A DNA stretch of 64,000 bases. Source: Rhizaria sp. SCN 62-66. Lineage: Eukaryota; Rhizaria, unplaced. Location of the stretch: assembly GCA_001724265.1 (NCBI GenBank), contig MEDY01000033.1, positions 1 through 64,000 of the forward strand. The letters run 5' to 3'. The notes under the pieces were generated by a model. The model saw only the letters and a list, made by a program, of their open reading frames with translations. It had not been told where the DNA came from and made no database searches. Positions 40,101 through 51,298 of the stretch are shown in pieces. A program made the position numbers and the translations under genes. Every line of letters begins with the position of its first letter. The first letter of the stretch is position 1.

Positions 40101-43100
40101 ACACTGGCCTGCACTGCGCTCTCGAATGCGCTGATGGAAGTGCTGTTCGTCGTTGCACCCTTGCTCTTGTCGTTGCCGCTCGAGTAGCGGCTGCTGGCAA
40201 TAGCCTTGTACGCGTCATCGGTCTCGGCCACGGCTAACACCCACGACTCGGCGCTGGCAAGCGTCACGCGCTGCCCCTTAAACCCGCGCACGAGCTTCAC
40301 CTCCTCCGCCGTGGGCACCAGGTTTGACATGATGCCGAGCTGATCGGCGGTCAGGCCGGGCGCGGCGCTGAGGGCGGCGTGGATCACCCCACTCTCGGGC
40401 TGGCGAAGCTTGGCGAGCGCGATGTTGATGGCCTGGGAGCGGCGGCCGTCGAGCAGGGTGATGGTGCCTGCCTCGACAGCAGTGGTGCCAACGGCGGCAT
40501 CGGCAGCAGCGCCTGTGCCGCTGGTGCTGTTGGCGGCGTTGGTGAGTGAACGGGCGGCTGCTTGGGGGAACAACGCCGCCAAATCCGCAATGTCGGTCCT
40601 CGAAAGCACGCCAAACACGTCTTCACCGTCCTCATCGTCGTTGTTGCTCGCACCGCCCTTGCCCTTACCTTTGCCCTTGCTCTTGCCGTTGTTCTTTGAG
40701 AGGGTCGCAAGTGCAGTAGCCGGCGTTGCCAGTCCAGCTGCAACCGCAGCCGCAGTGACGTCAGCGCACACCTCTTGCCACAGAGTGTTCTTGATGTTTC
40801 CAAGGGGGATCGACGCCCAGTGGACGATCTTGAGCTTAATATCCTTCAGTGAGGCAAACATGACGCGGTACTTCGTCTGATCCAAGGATGCAGCGCCCTT
40901 CTTCCCCTTGCGCGGGCTGCCGCTCTTACTGATCTCGCCGTCGTCGCCGCCGGCACCCTCTGGGAGCAGCAAGTGTGCAAACAGAGCCCCAGCCTCCGGC
41001 ATCGCGCTGATGCCGAGCGACTGCAGCAGTGCCGCGAGCTCCTCCTTCCTCTTCTTCTCCGCAGCAGCGCGCCGCGCGGCCACCGCCGCATTCCCACTGC
41101 TACCGGCGTTCGCGCTACTCGCGCTTGGGCTGGCGTCGTCGCCGAAGAGATCGAAGTCGAGGGGCGGCGGCGGAACACCGCTGGGGTCTGTGTCGAACAT
41201 GTCGTCAAACAGACCGTCAGGTGGCGGCGGGGGTGCGCCAGGGCCGCTCAGAGCAGTGCCGCTTGAACTAGCTTTGGTGACTGTGGGCAACGTCGGGAGA
41301 GCAGTGATCGGTGAGAACAGCGTTTCGTCATCAAAGACGTCGAAAAACAGCTCAGCAGGCGGGGGCGGCACGTCAGAATTTTTGTAACTACTAGTGCTCA
41401 CAGCATTCGCATTGACAATGGCTCCATTCGCAACGTCAGCAGCATTAACAACAGCAATTGTCGGCGCAGCGACAGGCTTGTTGAATCCCTCCAGCGCCGC
41501 CATCGCCACCGGCACCGACAGGACCCCGACATCGTTATCCACCGTGGTAATGCTATTATTGCTCAGCTGCGCGCGCCTGAGCCGCGCCACGCCGGGGGGC
41601 GGCGTGCCGGCGTAGGTGGCGACCCGGCCCATGAGTGCCGTCAGCGAGTCGACGGGGGCCGAGAGCGAGGCCAGGCGCGCAGCGCGGGCGGCGATACTGC
41701 TGCTGCCGAGCCACGCCGCCGCGCCACCGGGCGTCGCGCCGCCGCCGGGCTGGAGCGAGAGGGAGGAGGCGAGGCCGCCGTGGTTCGAGAACAGGTACGA
41801 GAAGTTGTGGGGGTGCGCGGTGCTGCCGTTGGGCGAGGCAAGCATGAACGCGCCGCTGCTGTTATGGCCCCCGGCGCCGGGGCTGCCCACCAGTGCCACC
41901 GCGCCTCTGCCGCGGTCGCCGCCGCCGGCGCCGGCGGGGAGCAGCGGGAGCGCGGTCTGGTAGAACTGCTTCTGCGCCTCGAGCGCAATGGCCAGGATGC
42001 GGTCGCTGAAGCCACCGGGCCCCGTGAGGCGCGCGAGCGACTGTGACAGCCCCAGCACGATGCCGTCGTAGAGCGTGCAGTGGTGGTGCAGCGCCGCGTT
42101 GGCCGCCGTCAGCTGTGCCTGCTGCTGCTGCGTGGCGGGCGCGTCTTCGGAGGCGAGAGAGGCGCTGGACTCGGCGATCGCGTTGATCTCCTCCACGGCG
42201 TCGCAGATCCCGTCGTAGTGCTGCTCGGCGCGCGCGAGCTCGGCCTCGAAGCTCTCGCACTCACACTCCCACTCCAGAGAGACCTCCTCGAGCGCGTCGC
42301 GCAGGTCCTTCTGGAAGATAACGCGCGCGCGGTGCGCGATGTGCTGCTGCAGGGCCACAAAGTCGGCGCGCAGACCGGCCGAGAGCGACGTGGTGGGATT
42401 GCTCGTAGCGAAGACCCGGGGCGCGCTGGGGTTACTCGCGGGCGCTCTCTTGTTAACGGGGCTGCTCACACGGGGACTGTCGGCACTAATGACGGCGCTA
42501 TTTTTAGCAAAGCGACGAAGGCGCGGCGAGCCCGACGCTGCGTCGCCGACGCTGTTACGATTGTCAGCGGTCACTCTGCCTCTGTTGTGGCTGTTAGGAG
42601 TCGTATTGCTACTGTTGTTGGTACTTGTGTTTGTGTTATTGTTGCGGGGCGAGAAGGGAGAAGAAAACGCAAGCGCAGTCGCAAGCCTGCGTGGCGGAGA
42701 CAGCAAAACACCCTGACTTTGATGCAGTTGCTGCTTGATGGCGCTGTTCGAAGCACTATTGTTGTCTTGGTGACCGCGAGTGGGCGACTCGTGCAGAGTC
42801 GCAAGCGCGCCTCCCCGAGGCGAGAGCAACAGAGCTGCCTCACCACTGTGGCCCGCACCAGTGTTGGCATTGCCTCTCTTGCTCTCGCTGTCGTCACTGT
42901 TGCTGGTGCTGTTACTGTAATTCTGTTTGCGGTGATTTGCGCGGACGGGCGTAGCGAGCGGCGAGCCCGCAGCGCTGCTACTAACACTACTAGCAGCCGA
43001 GTCGTACTTGTAGCTCGCGCGACTGTTCCCGCTGCCATAGTGCTCACGCTACCACTGCTCCTGATACACGCTCGCCGGTACAGCACCAGCGCCACCAACA

Positions 43101-44005
43101 GCGGCGCCCACACCGGCGCTGCCCGCGCCACGAACGCCGCCGCTCGCGCCCGTGACCGCAAGCGCGGACGCCGACGTGTTGTGCAGCGAGCACGCCTGCG
43201 TGGCCATGTCCATGAGGCTCTCTGCAAAGTCGAGCACGTCGTCGTGCAGCGTTTCGAGCACGGCGCGCGCAGACTGCAGCTGCGCGCCCAGGCTCTCGAT
43301 GTGCGCCGCGTCGATCTCAACCCGCTCAAAGCTCAAGCTGCTGGCGTCGGTATCGGGGTCGGCGGCGGCATCAGCGCTAGAAGTGGTTACGTGGGGCGTG
43401 CGCGTGGGAGAGAGAATGACGAGGGGAGAGAGTAAGCGTCCTGTGCTGTTGGCACCCAGGCCACTGTTCGAAAGAGTCCTTGAAGCGGGGGATAGAAGCA
43501 GGGGTGAGGCCAAATGCACCGCGTTAGCACCGACACCCGCACTGTTCTTCGTACTCGTGATGGTGTTGCCCAAACTCAGTGTACTGCTTATAGATTCTTC
43601 GCTTACGTCGCGGGGCTTCGACTGCTGCTCAGGAGAAGAGAAAAATGGAAACGAGAACGGTAGCTTAAACAGTGGAGAGTGCACGTGTTGTTGTTGCTGT
43701 TGCTTCTGTGTGTCATCAGCAGTTGCAGCATCACTACTGCCGTTGTTGCGCTTGTTGTTCGCCTTCGTGGGGGTGTTGCTTGAGCTCGTGCTGTTGCCGC
43801 TAGGTCCGGTGTCGTTATGAGCAGTCTTGGTGGGTGTTGGCGAAGACGAAAAGAAATACATTTTCTTGAGAAACGTGTCAAACACGCTTGGGGAGTGTGG
43901 AGGCAGAGCTTTCAGTGCATGTTGCTGTACAACAACGGTCTTCGCGCTTGTGTTGGCCTTGGCGACAGTGGAGGCCTTGGCGAGCTTCTTCTTGCGCGGG
44001 GGCAT
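37103..44005 (-). CDS. BAR-like plus formin (FH1-FH2) protein, 2300 codons, with one in-frame TAG
   Basis: Formins nucleate and elongate unbranched actin filaments. A Lys-rich N terminus (MPPRKKKLAK) leads to a helical segment (about 227-275), low-complexity linkers, then two long helical segments (about 545-690: from LRADFVALQQHI to EAQKQFYQTALPLL). Together they look like a three-helix BAR-type membrane-curvature domain. FH1-type proline runs (VPPPPAELF, GAPPPPPDG, GVPPPPLDF) lie at about 875-945. FH2 (about 1040-1630) shows KIVHWASIP, LLDGRRSQAINIALAKL, LTAGNTLN (the GNxxN signature) and a C-terminal helical region. The tail is Asn/Ser/Ala-rich and ends with basic residues. Stop TGA. A single TAG at 43049-43051 (codon 319) splits the frame; no ATG occurs between it and the end of the last BAR-like helix, so the downstream part cannot be a separate gene retaining that domain. 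FH2 is secure; the BAR call is by pattern only. Confidence 0.85.
43049..43051 (-). other. In-frame TAG codon inside the BAR-formin gene
   Basis: Minus-strand reading is YQEQW, TAG, REHYGSG. Upstream 318 codons and downstream 1981 codons are in the same frame; the 73 codons directly after the TAG contain no stop and no ATG. It sits in a linker between the first and second BAR-like helices. Confidence 0.85.
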
Positions 44006-44530
44006 GATTTAGTGGAGAGCGAGAGTCGCGCAGCCAGAAGGTGAAAATGATTATGCTGCAAGCAAGCGGGTCGAGAATATGTGTGCCGCAAACCAGAGTA
44101 GAGCGGGGATGGTGCCGAGAGCGACGAGGCGAAGGGGGGGCGTGCCGCTCGAAAGTTTGAAAACTGGTATTGAAAAATTGTTACGGAAGGAAAGATAATT
44201 TTGAGAAATAAATAAGGTAAAACATATCAAACGCACAATTCCATCACAATAACAAATAAAATTGTGAATCCACGAAGATTTCAAGCAATGCAACGTTGTC
44301 AAATCCAGTGGCATATGCACCAACAACGAGCCAATGTCCAACGGACATCAACTTCTACGGAGGATATGTCCGATAAATAGAGGGCCATGACGCAAACCAT
44401 GATGCTTCACGTGCGAAGATGTGGATTTCTGTACTTTCGCAAAATCATATACTCTTGAACTGCGACTGGCCTAGTGAATCTCGCCCTACAACCTCCTCAT
44501 ACCTTTACGCGAAAAGTCAAGGATGAGCAC
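44006..44530. other. Divergent intergenic region between formin and the small unknown gene
   Basis: About 520 bp, AT-rich. It should include the formin promoter (near 44006-44200). The frame of the unknown gene is open from 44459, so an upstream coding exon spliced near CCTAG (44470-44474) cannot be excluded. Nothing else seen. Confidence 0.45.
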
Positions 44531-45102
44531 ATGCTGTCGGATATTGTGATGTGTGTGGGTATTTATGACAAATGGCTGAGGCAGGACGGCAACTACCGCA
44601 TGGTGATCCGGCTCAATTGTGATATGCTTCCCTGCGATTCTGTGCACTTTCGTGTCGCATCGAAGAACTTTGTTCTTGGCGATAGGCTTCATATGTCTTT
44701 TGTGCCCCCGGCCCTGTACACAGCGGCATCGTTGCCGTTTCTTGCGTCTCACTGTTTCACTGCAGTAGCTCCCTGACTGACAAGACTCGCTATGCCTCTG
44801 GACCGTGGGTCCATCCTGGAAGTACCATTGTCTACGGCGAATACGCTCAGCCGACGACTGGCGCTGATACAGCGACGTACCCCGTTGGTACAGTGCTAAT
44901 ATATTCCCGCAGCGTTGCTCCCCCCGCCAGAGGCGATGGCCCTGGCTTTTATGACACCCTGTGGTTCATCATCTTCAAGCCGTGCCCCGTGAGCTTGCTG
45001 CGCGGAGCAGTGCCCGTTGGACGCGTGATGTCGTGCGTGTCTGGTCTTGTGGCTGCGACTGGTGACCGCGGGGAAGAACCTTTTGACGCAAATATGTTGT
45101 AG
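44531..45102 (+). CDS. Unrecognised small two-exon gene (about 173 aa)
   Basis: Two frames join across a 50-nt GT-AG intron (44716-44765). The first, from ATG 44531, reads MLSDIVMCVGIYDKWLRQDG and on to SFVPPAL; the second begins SSLTDKTRYASGPW and runs to ANML. The joined protein has no signal peptide or transmembrane segment that I can see and is rich in Gly, Val, Pro and aromatic residues, suggesting a compact, mostly beta-strand fold. Codon use is less G/C-biased than in every neighbour, so it may be weakly expressed, recently acquired or decaying. The frame ends at TAG (45100-45102); if TAG is sense here, it continues for FSSSEL to a TGA at 45121-45123. The true start may lie upstream. 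I cannot assign a function. Confidence 0.45.
44716..44765 (+). other. Putative 50-nt intron in the unknown gene
   Basis: Donor CCT|GTACAC, acceptor CTGCAG|TAGC, with a pyrimidine-rich stretch before the acceptor. Removing it fuses two otherwise unrelated open frames in phase. The length resembles the short form of the SMPD4-like intron. Confidence 0.45.
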
Positions 45103-46256
45103 TTCTCTTCAAGCGAACTGTGAGGATGCGACATTGTACAGACATGTCACACTGTTTGTCGCATACGTCCCCCTCGCTCTCAGTTTCGCACAACTCTTTT
45201 CGAAGCAAGTGAAACAAGTCTTTTCATCTATGATTGATTATTTCACTCTTCTTCGTGATACTATGCTGTATCGAGTAATGAGTACTTATAGTGCGTTGAA
45301 TCTGTTTATTATGTTTGTGTTTTTGACTGTTGCATCATGTTATATTTTTAATAAACTTTGAATGCTTCTAAAGGAACGTCAAACATCTTAAAACATCAAA
45401 TGTGCACGATCAAAATCAAAGAAAACACACTATATGGAACTGAAATTAAATACATCAATTACAATTGGCGATAATATTTCGTGATGTAACACCAGTTCCC
45501 CATCCAATAAGGATATATCAGTCGAAAAGTGGCGCGTAACACTAACTCGCAATCACGATACGCTCCTCATATCTATCACTTGCATTCCGTCTCGTATGTT
45601 CACTCAGCAACACAATTCTCATACTAGCACACTTGAACAACGGTGTAATGACATTTTTATGAAGTGCTTCATTCAGAACAGCGAAATATTGCGCTTTTTG
45701 TGGCTGTTCGCCGTTCTTCCGATTTTTCGGAACCTGCTGGCAAGAGGTGGCGGCGGGTGGCAGTCGCGAGGCGAGCCAAGGAAAACTGAGCGATTACGAT
45801 ATCTGCGCATACCACCACTTGGAGACGTCTATTCAATTCCAATTTAGGATGTCACGACAGAATGGCGCAGTTTTGTTTTCTCATTCTTATACGCTCCTTA
45901 AACTCAACACATACAATGTGTTGCACTCTCTTAAATGAAGGAGTCGTTTGGCACTGAGTCACCAAGCAGCATGCTTTTCCTTAAAGTTGCCTGAGTCTCA
46001 ACAGTTCATTCTGTAATAGCATTGTCACCGAGGGAATCGTATTTACTGCTTATTATTTGATATGAAATTGTTATGTCCATTTGAATTTGCGCTGTTCTAG
46101 TTGCTAATTGTATCCTTCTTGCGTCACTCCTACTTGCTCCCTAACTTATCCTCGATCGTCATTGCTCGTCTTTCCGCTATTTCTCTGTCGCCTTGATGCT
46201 TCGTTATGTGCCTAACTGCTGCCTCTTGCTAACACTTTAGGCCTCCTGTTTCCGAC
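45103..46256. other. AT-rich intergenic region with a likely 5' UTR intron acceptor before the PX gene
   Basis: About 1.15 kb without a convincing gene; frames at 45047-45361 and 45596-45847 lack coding bias. TTGCTAACACTTTAG (46226-46240) is a strong branch-point plus 3' splice site 16 nt before the PX start codon, so the PX transcript probably has a spliced 5' leader; its donor was not identified with confidence. Confidence 0.5.
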
Positions 46257-48932
46257 ATGGATCCTCCGATCTACCCTCGGATCTGGATCCCCACTACGTC
46301 CGAAACCACGGCGATCGTGGACGGGGAGGACAAGGTCTACACGGCCTACAACATTCATATCGAAGTCGCCCCCGGTCAGATGCGTTACGCCGTGCGCCGC
46401 TTCCACGAATTTGTCGAGTTTGATAAGGTCTGGTCTGCGCTCTACACCACTCTCAAGGACCAGTTCGAGCTGCCCAGCAAGGTCATGCTGTTCAAGACCA
46501 CCAAGGCCATGGAGTCCCGTCGCAGCGGCCTCGAGAGCTACATCGTGGGCCTCTCCCGCGTGCGTTCCATGGAGACCTTCGTCTGCCAGTTTCTCGGTCT
46601 CACCGAGGACGAGCTTTACATCCGCCCCAAGAAGCCCGCCGGCCCCGCCGGAAGCACCCCCGGCGGCCGCGCGGGCCACCCAACCCTAACCCCCGCCGTG
46701 AGCATCGATCTGGTCAACCAGCGCGGCATGGAGGGCCTCAGCGGCAAGATCGACGGCCTGCAGCGCGAGCTTGTTGCGCAGTCCGGCGCGGCGCCGTTGC
46801 CCAAGGGCGCGCTGGCGAGCTACGAGGAGAACGGCGAGACGTACATCGTCGGCGCCTCAGCCTCTGGCGGCACCACGGGTGGCAACCTCGACGACCTGCG
46901 CAGTGCGGGCGCCAAGGAGTCGATGAAGGAGGCCCCGCGCGGCAACACGCTTGAGGCCAGCGAGAAGGCGCGCCGCGACAAGGAGGAGTTCCTGAAGAAG
47001 AACGCAGGCGTGATCGCGTCGCTGATGCCCGGCCGCCAGCTCAACGTAGTGTACAACATCGGTAAAGCGGGCGAGATGTACGACCGCTCGCTGGGCAAGG
47101 TGCAGCTGTCACTGTGGTACCGCCCCGGTGTGATGGGCAACACGCGTAAGCCGATGCGCGACGCGATCATCACCGACGACACTGGCGGCGGCGTCATCGT
47201 CATCACCGTTCACTGCGGCATGGACCTGCCGTCCAACGACGGCATCAGCAATCCTTACGTCAAGACGTACCTTACGCCCGACCCGGACAAGGTGTCGAAG
47301 CAGAAGACGAGCGCCAAGTCGCGCACGGTGAACCCCACGTGGGAGGAGGCGCTCGAGTACCGCGATATCTACCCCGACGAGCTGCGGCTCAAGTGCCTCA
47401 CCATCTCCGTCTGGGACAAGAAGCTCAACGGCAAGAACATGTGCATGGGCGAGGTCGTGTTCGACTCGCTGGCCACCTTGCCGCGCACCGACACCGAGCG
47501 CCTGCACCGCTGGTTTGACCTCAAGCCGTGGACCAACTTCGCCAACACTGGCACGTCGGCCGCGACAGGCATCTCGACCTACGCCAAGCGCAACTCCGTG
47601 ACCGACAACGCGCCCCCCGCGGCGACATATTCCCCGTCCAGCTCACCCATGGCCTCCCCGGTTAGTCCCGGTGGCCCCAGCGGTGGCGCGTCCCCCGCGC
47701 TGCCCCGCGGCCCGCCCCCGCGGCTGCCGTCGGGCCCGCCGCCGCGCGTTAACAGCAGCCACGGCGCCGGGTCTGCGCCCACGTCGCCGCTTGCGGCCAC
47801 GTCGAGCTACGCCAGCAACGGGTCCAGCGGCAGCGCCGGCGCGGTCGAAGGCCGTCCGCACGTCGCCGCCGCCCCCACTGCTGCTTCCGCGAGTAGCTCC
47901 AGCGGCGGCGGCTTCTTCTCCGGGCTCTTTGGCCGCAGCGGCAGCGCCGGGGCCGCCAGCCCGCCTGCCACGCCTGCGTCGCCCCCGCAGTCCCCGATCC
48001 CGCCCCTTGCGCCCACCACGAGCGCCAGCGCCAGCGCGACGAACAAGATCAACGTTGCCAGCGCCGCCCCCGCGCCCCGCCCCTGGGCAGTGGCCGCGGC
48101 CAACAACAACAAGCCGCCAGTGACCGTGACCGCAAGCTCGAGCGCGAGCTCCAGTAGCAGCGTGAAGCCCGGCGCCGGCCCCACGCCCGCGGCGGCGGCG
48201 ATTGCGGCCGCTGGCGCAAACGCGCGTCCTTCGTGGGCCCGTCCCCTGCCCTCCACGCCCGGTACGTAAACCACAACTACACGCATGTTTGGAGGCATAT
48301 GTTTTATTATTCTCATAATTCACGTTGAAATTATTGAAATAATGGAAGAATCACGATTTTTAATTTTTACTTTCGTTTCCTGATATATCTTACTGATATT
48401 GTCACAACTCTGTTTGTTTTGTTCCTTCGCCCTTATTATCTCAGGAGCTTCCAGCCCGCCCGCCCCGCCCGTTAAGGCCGGCGCTGCCTCCGGCGCCGCG
48501 TCTCCCCCCGCGTTCGGGCGCGCCCCGTCTACGCCTGCCGTGAGTAACCCGCCCCCCGCGTCCGCCGCCGCGTCCGCCGCATCGCCCCGCGCCCCCCCGC
48601 GGCCCTCGCTCATCGGCGTCAACACGCGCCCGCTGCCCTCCCCGACAGGCGCCGCCTCGCCGCCGCCGCCGCCCGCGTCCGCCGCCGTCGCCGCCGCGCC
48701 CGCCGCGGTCAAGGCCCCACCGCCGCCACCGGTGTCGGTGCGGCCCTCAGTGCCGACGGCGCTGGTGGTGGAGACGTACGTGCCCACGGCCGACGAGGCC
48801 GCGGCCAGCGTTCTGGCGCTGACCAAGGGCACCAAGGTCGAGGTTATCGACAGCACCACGGGTGCGTGGTGGTATGGCAAGATCGGCGCCAAGGAAGGGT
48901 ACTTCCCCGCCGAGTTCGTGAAGATGATGTAA
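46257..48932 (+). CDS. PX-C2-SH3 domain protein, 830 aa
   Basis: The domains suggest a membrane-recruited adaptor in endosomal or cortical trafficking. The PX domain (about 1-125) has the phosphoinositide motif VRRFHEFVEF and the LPSKVMLFKTTKAMESRR loop, so PI3P-type binding is likely. The C2 domain (about 311-430) has ITVHCGMDLPSNDG, SNPYVKTYLTPD and ISVWDKKLNGKNMCMGEVVF; the usual SDPYVK Asp is Asn and the third loop has a single Asp, so calcium binding is doubtful. A Pro/Ser/Ala-rich linker (about 440-770) spans the intron. The C-terminal SH3 (about 772-830) has the core WWYGKIGAKEGYFPAEFV and ends at TAA just after the fold, as is usual. Exons are 46257-48261 and 48445-48932. The closest overall family was not identified; PX-C2-SH3 in this order is unusual. 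Confidence 0.85.
48262..48444 (+). other. Intron in the PX-C2-SH3 gene (183 nt, phase 1)
   Basis: Donor CCCG|GTACGT, acceptor TCTCAG|GAGC. It is AT-rich within very GC-rich flanks. Without splicing, the frame stops two codons after the donor (TAA) and the SH3 domain would be lost. Confidence 0.9.
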
Positions 48933-49953
48933 GCAAGGCATGTTAGCCTGCTATCCAAGGGGGGCCGGGCACTTAGATGTGACGAATGCCTTTTTGTTTT
49001 TGTTTGCTTATCTGTAAATATGCCGTTAATAATTATTATTTCTGCCCGACACTTTTTATTTCTCCTTTTCATTTCCGCGTTTGTCTTTGTTTTGAGTTAG
49101 ACTATGCTTGTTTCCATGCCTTACAGCATCTTCTCGCGCCGCGCTCTCTGATCTTGAACCCACGAATGAACACATGAGCATGGGACTGCTACTAACTCCA
49201 TGCTCTTGTTCATCGGAAGAACGGAGCCAATTTTGTAGCTTTTTTGTACAACATCAACGAAGAAGATTATCAATACACGTATACTTAGTGCACACTTTGT
49301 CTTGGTTTGCAATGATTGGCAGTGTGGACTGATTAAATCGTGATATGATGTAGTACATTGTATTGTAATAATCGTGGCGAGTTTCGATAATAATTCTCGT
49401 GATCGTGAGCGACAGCACACTTTGACAGCGCGCTCAAGGCCAGCTCACAGTCACTTGGCAGATCGGAACCAACATCCACATCAAAATAGCGGGTGCCACA
49501 AACAAAGATAACTCAAGTCATTGCTTAAGCTATGATGAAAAGAAATTGAAATATAAGCTTGTGCTGAAGCGATCCTGAAATGCAACGTAGCGCGCCACCG
49601 ACTGGGCCACTGTGCATGACGTTATCGCCCGTGTTCAAGGTGCTGATCGTAACAGGAGAGAACAAAAAAGAAAACAACAAAGACATAACAGAAGAGACCA
49701 ACATCTAAAACATGAACGGATAAAACCCACGCGTTGTCATTGTCACAACGATTGGTCCACCAGGAGGCATGTGACACAGACGAGGTTGAGCTTTGAGGCA
49801 GCGCAAGGAATTAGAGCGACAACAAAGATAGAGGAGCACGATCATATGCATCATACAAACAGAAATGGCCATTGCAGTCATAGATCGTGCTTGGGGGGCA
49901 CACTTCAAGCGAGAGTGACGATATCATGCACTTAACACTTCGAGCGCTGCCAC
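48933..49953. other. Convergent 3' flanks of the PX-C2-SH3 and GNA1 genes
   Basis: About 1 kb of AT-rich sequence between two stop codons. Short frames on both strands lack coding bias. No repeat, RNA gene or mobile element recognised. Confidence 0.55.
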
Positions 49954-50765
49954 TTAGAGCTTGCACTGCGGACTGCCCTTGTCGTCCGTGCCCGCGGCGG
50001 GCGCACTGCCCGCGCCCTTCGGCGTCACCGGCGCAGAGCCAGCGCTCGAGCTGCCAGCGGAGGGCGCCTCACCCATGGGGATGGGCGTGGTTTGGGGCTT
50101 CTGGTGCTCATCGTAGTAGAACGCCATGTGAACGCTGCGGCGTGAGAAGCCGCACTGCTCGTAGAAGGCAACGTTCTTCTCGTTGCAGTCCAGGATAATC
50201 TTGTAGCAGCCATACGCGCGGGCCTCCTCGACCAGGCGCTCGATGATGCTGCGAGAGGGAGCGAAAACAAAGTGCAACGAGATGAATAATGAGTAAATGA
50301 TAGTAGTGAGAAGTAGCCGTTACAGTACATGCATGCACTTGACACGTAAGATAGAGGCATTTCAAAACAGACTTGAAGTATAGTAAACAAGATAGATACA
50401 AAGGTGTGCGGATATTTGCCGTACATCTTGCCGAGGTTGAGGCCCCGGTAGTTCGAGTCGACGACAACGTCCTCGATGTGGGCCACGAGGCCGCAGTTGT
50501 GGATGAACTTGGCCTCGTAAAACAAGCTCGCAGTGCAGGCAATGCGCCCCTTGGCTTCGTCCTCGCCGACCAGAGTAACTGAGGCGCCCGCACGCGAGCG
50601 CACGTCAAGGCAGCGCTCGAACTGCTCGCGCGAGACGGCGCCGAGGTCGGTGAGCTGGGAGAGGATGGCGGGGAAGCCCTTGTCGTAGTCGCCGCGCGCG
50701 AGGGGGCGGAACGTGATCTTGACGTCGGACTTAGGACGCGAAAAGTCAGCGGGAGCAGATGACAT
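49954..50765 (-). CDS. GNA1: Glucosamine-6-phosphate N-acetyltransferase, 211 aa
   Basis: A GNAT-family enzyme that transfers acetyl from acetyl-CoA to glucosamine 6-phosphate, a step in UDP-GlcNAc synthesis for glycoproteins, GPI anchors and chitin. Exons are 50425-50765 and 49954-50248. Family signatures are: ITFRPLARGDYDKGFPAILS at the N terminus; HIEDVVVDSNYRGLNLGK, the acetyl-CoA-binding beta-alpha motif, interrupted by the intron; and GCYKIILDCNEKNVAFYEQC, nearly identical to yeast and animal GNA1. The core is about 150 residues, as expected; a Ser/Pro/Gly-rich tail of about 45 residues is extra. Start ATG 50765 (MSSAPADFSRP) gives the usual short N terminus; stop TAA. It faces the WD40 gene across about 530 bp. 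Confidence 0.92.
50249..50424 (-). other. Intron in GNA1 (176 nt, phase 2)
   Basis: Donor AAGAT|GTACGG, acceptor CTCGCAG|CATC on the minus strand. Removal restores the LGKIIERL helix of the acetyl-CoA site. Confidence 0.88.
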
Positions 50766-51298
50766 GGCAAGGCAAAGGCTGTGTGCGGGGCTGGTATCAG
50801 TCAGCAGCAGGAATAGGGTGGGGAGGGCGAGCCGGCCTGGAAGGAGAACAAGGGGACGAGGCAAGGGAGAGGTTGTGAAGTCGGGTGCTCTCGTGGATGA
50901 TCAATTCATGTAAGCAAATATGTAACGTTGCAATCAAACATAAAACAACGCTTTCTACCAGGAATTTGCTATAATATGCGCACAGCAGGACATGCCACGG
51001 TGCAATGACCTTGCGCTTGAATCGTTTGAACTGTCCACAATACAATCTCGTGGGCCCGTTGGTTCCGAAAAAGTCGACATGATCTTCGTCGAACTGTGGT
51101 AACGGCCTCGAAGTTGAACAGATCAACACTGTACTTCGTAGTGTTTTCAGTATGAAGATTTACAAAAGAGAAATAACTGACCAGCTTTAAATTATCTTGA
51201 TTTTCTATTGATAGGTTCACCAACGGAGACTTCACGCCACAGCACTCACTTAAACCTAGTCTACTGCTCGTCTGGCTGAGCAGCTCTCGCGGTCGCTC
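50766..51298. promoter_or_regulatory. Divergent promoter region of GNA1 and the WD40 gene
   Basis: About 530 bp between divergent start codons, AT-rich between 50890 and 51250. In-frame TAA and TAG triplets at 51251-51259 bound the WD40 frame upstream. No specific element identified. Confidence 0.5.

Noticed and set aside
45047-45361. 104-codon frame with a hydrophobic C terminus
   Set aside because: AT-rich 3' flank of the unknown gene; hydrophobicity follows from T-rich sequence.
45596-45847. 83-codon frame upstream of the PX gene
   Set aside because: No coding bias and no similarity; more likely intergenic or 5' leader.
516-51298. tRNA or other structured RNA genes in intergenic gaps
   Set aside because: I looked for T-loop-like GTTCRA motifs with a matching acceptor stem by eye and found none; a covariance-model scan would be needed to exclude them.
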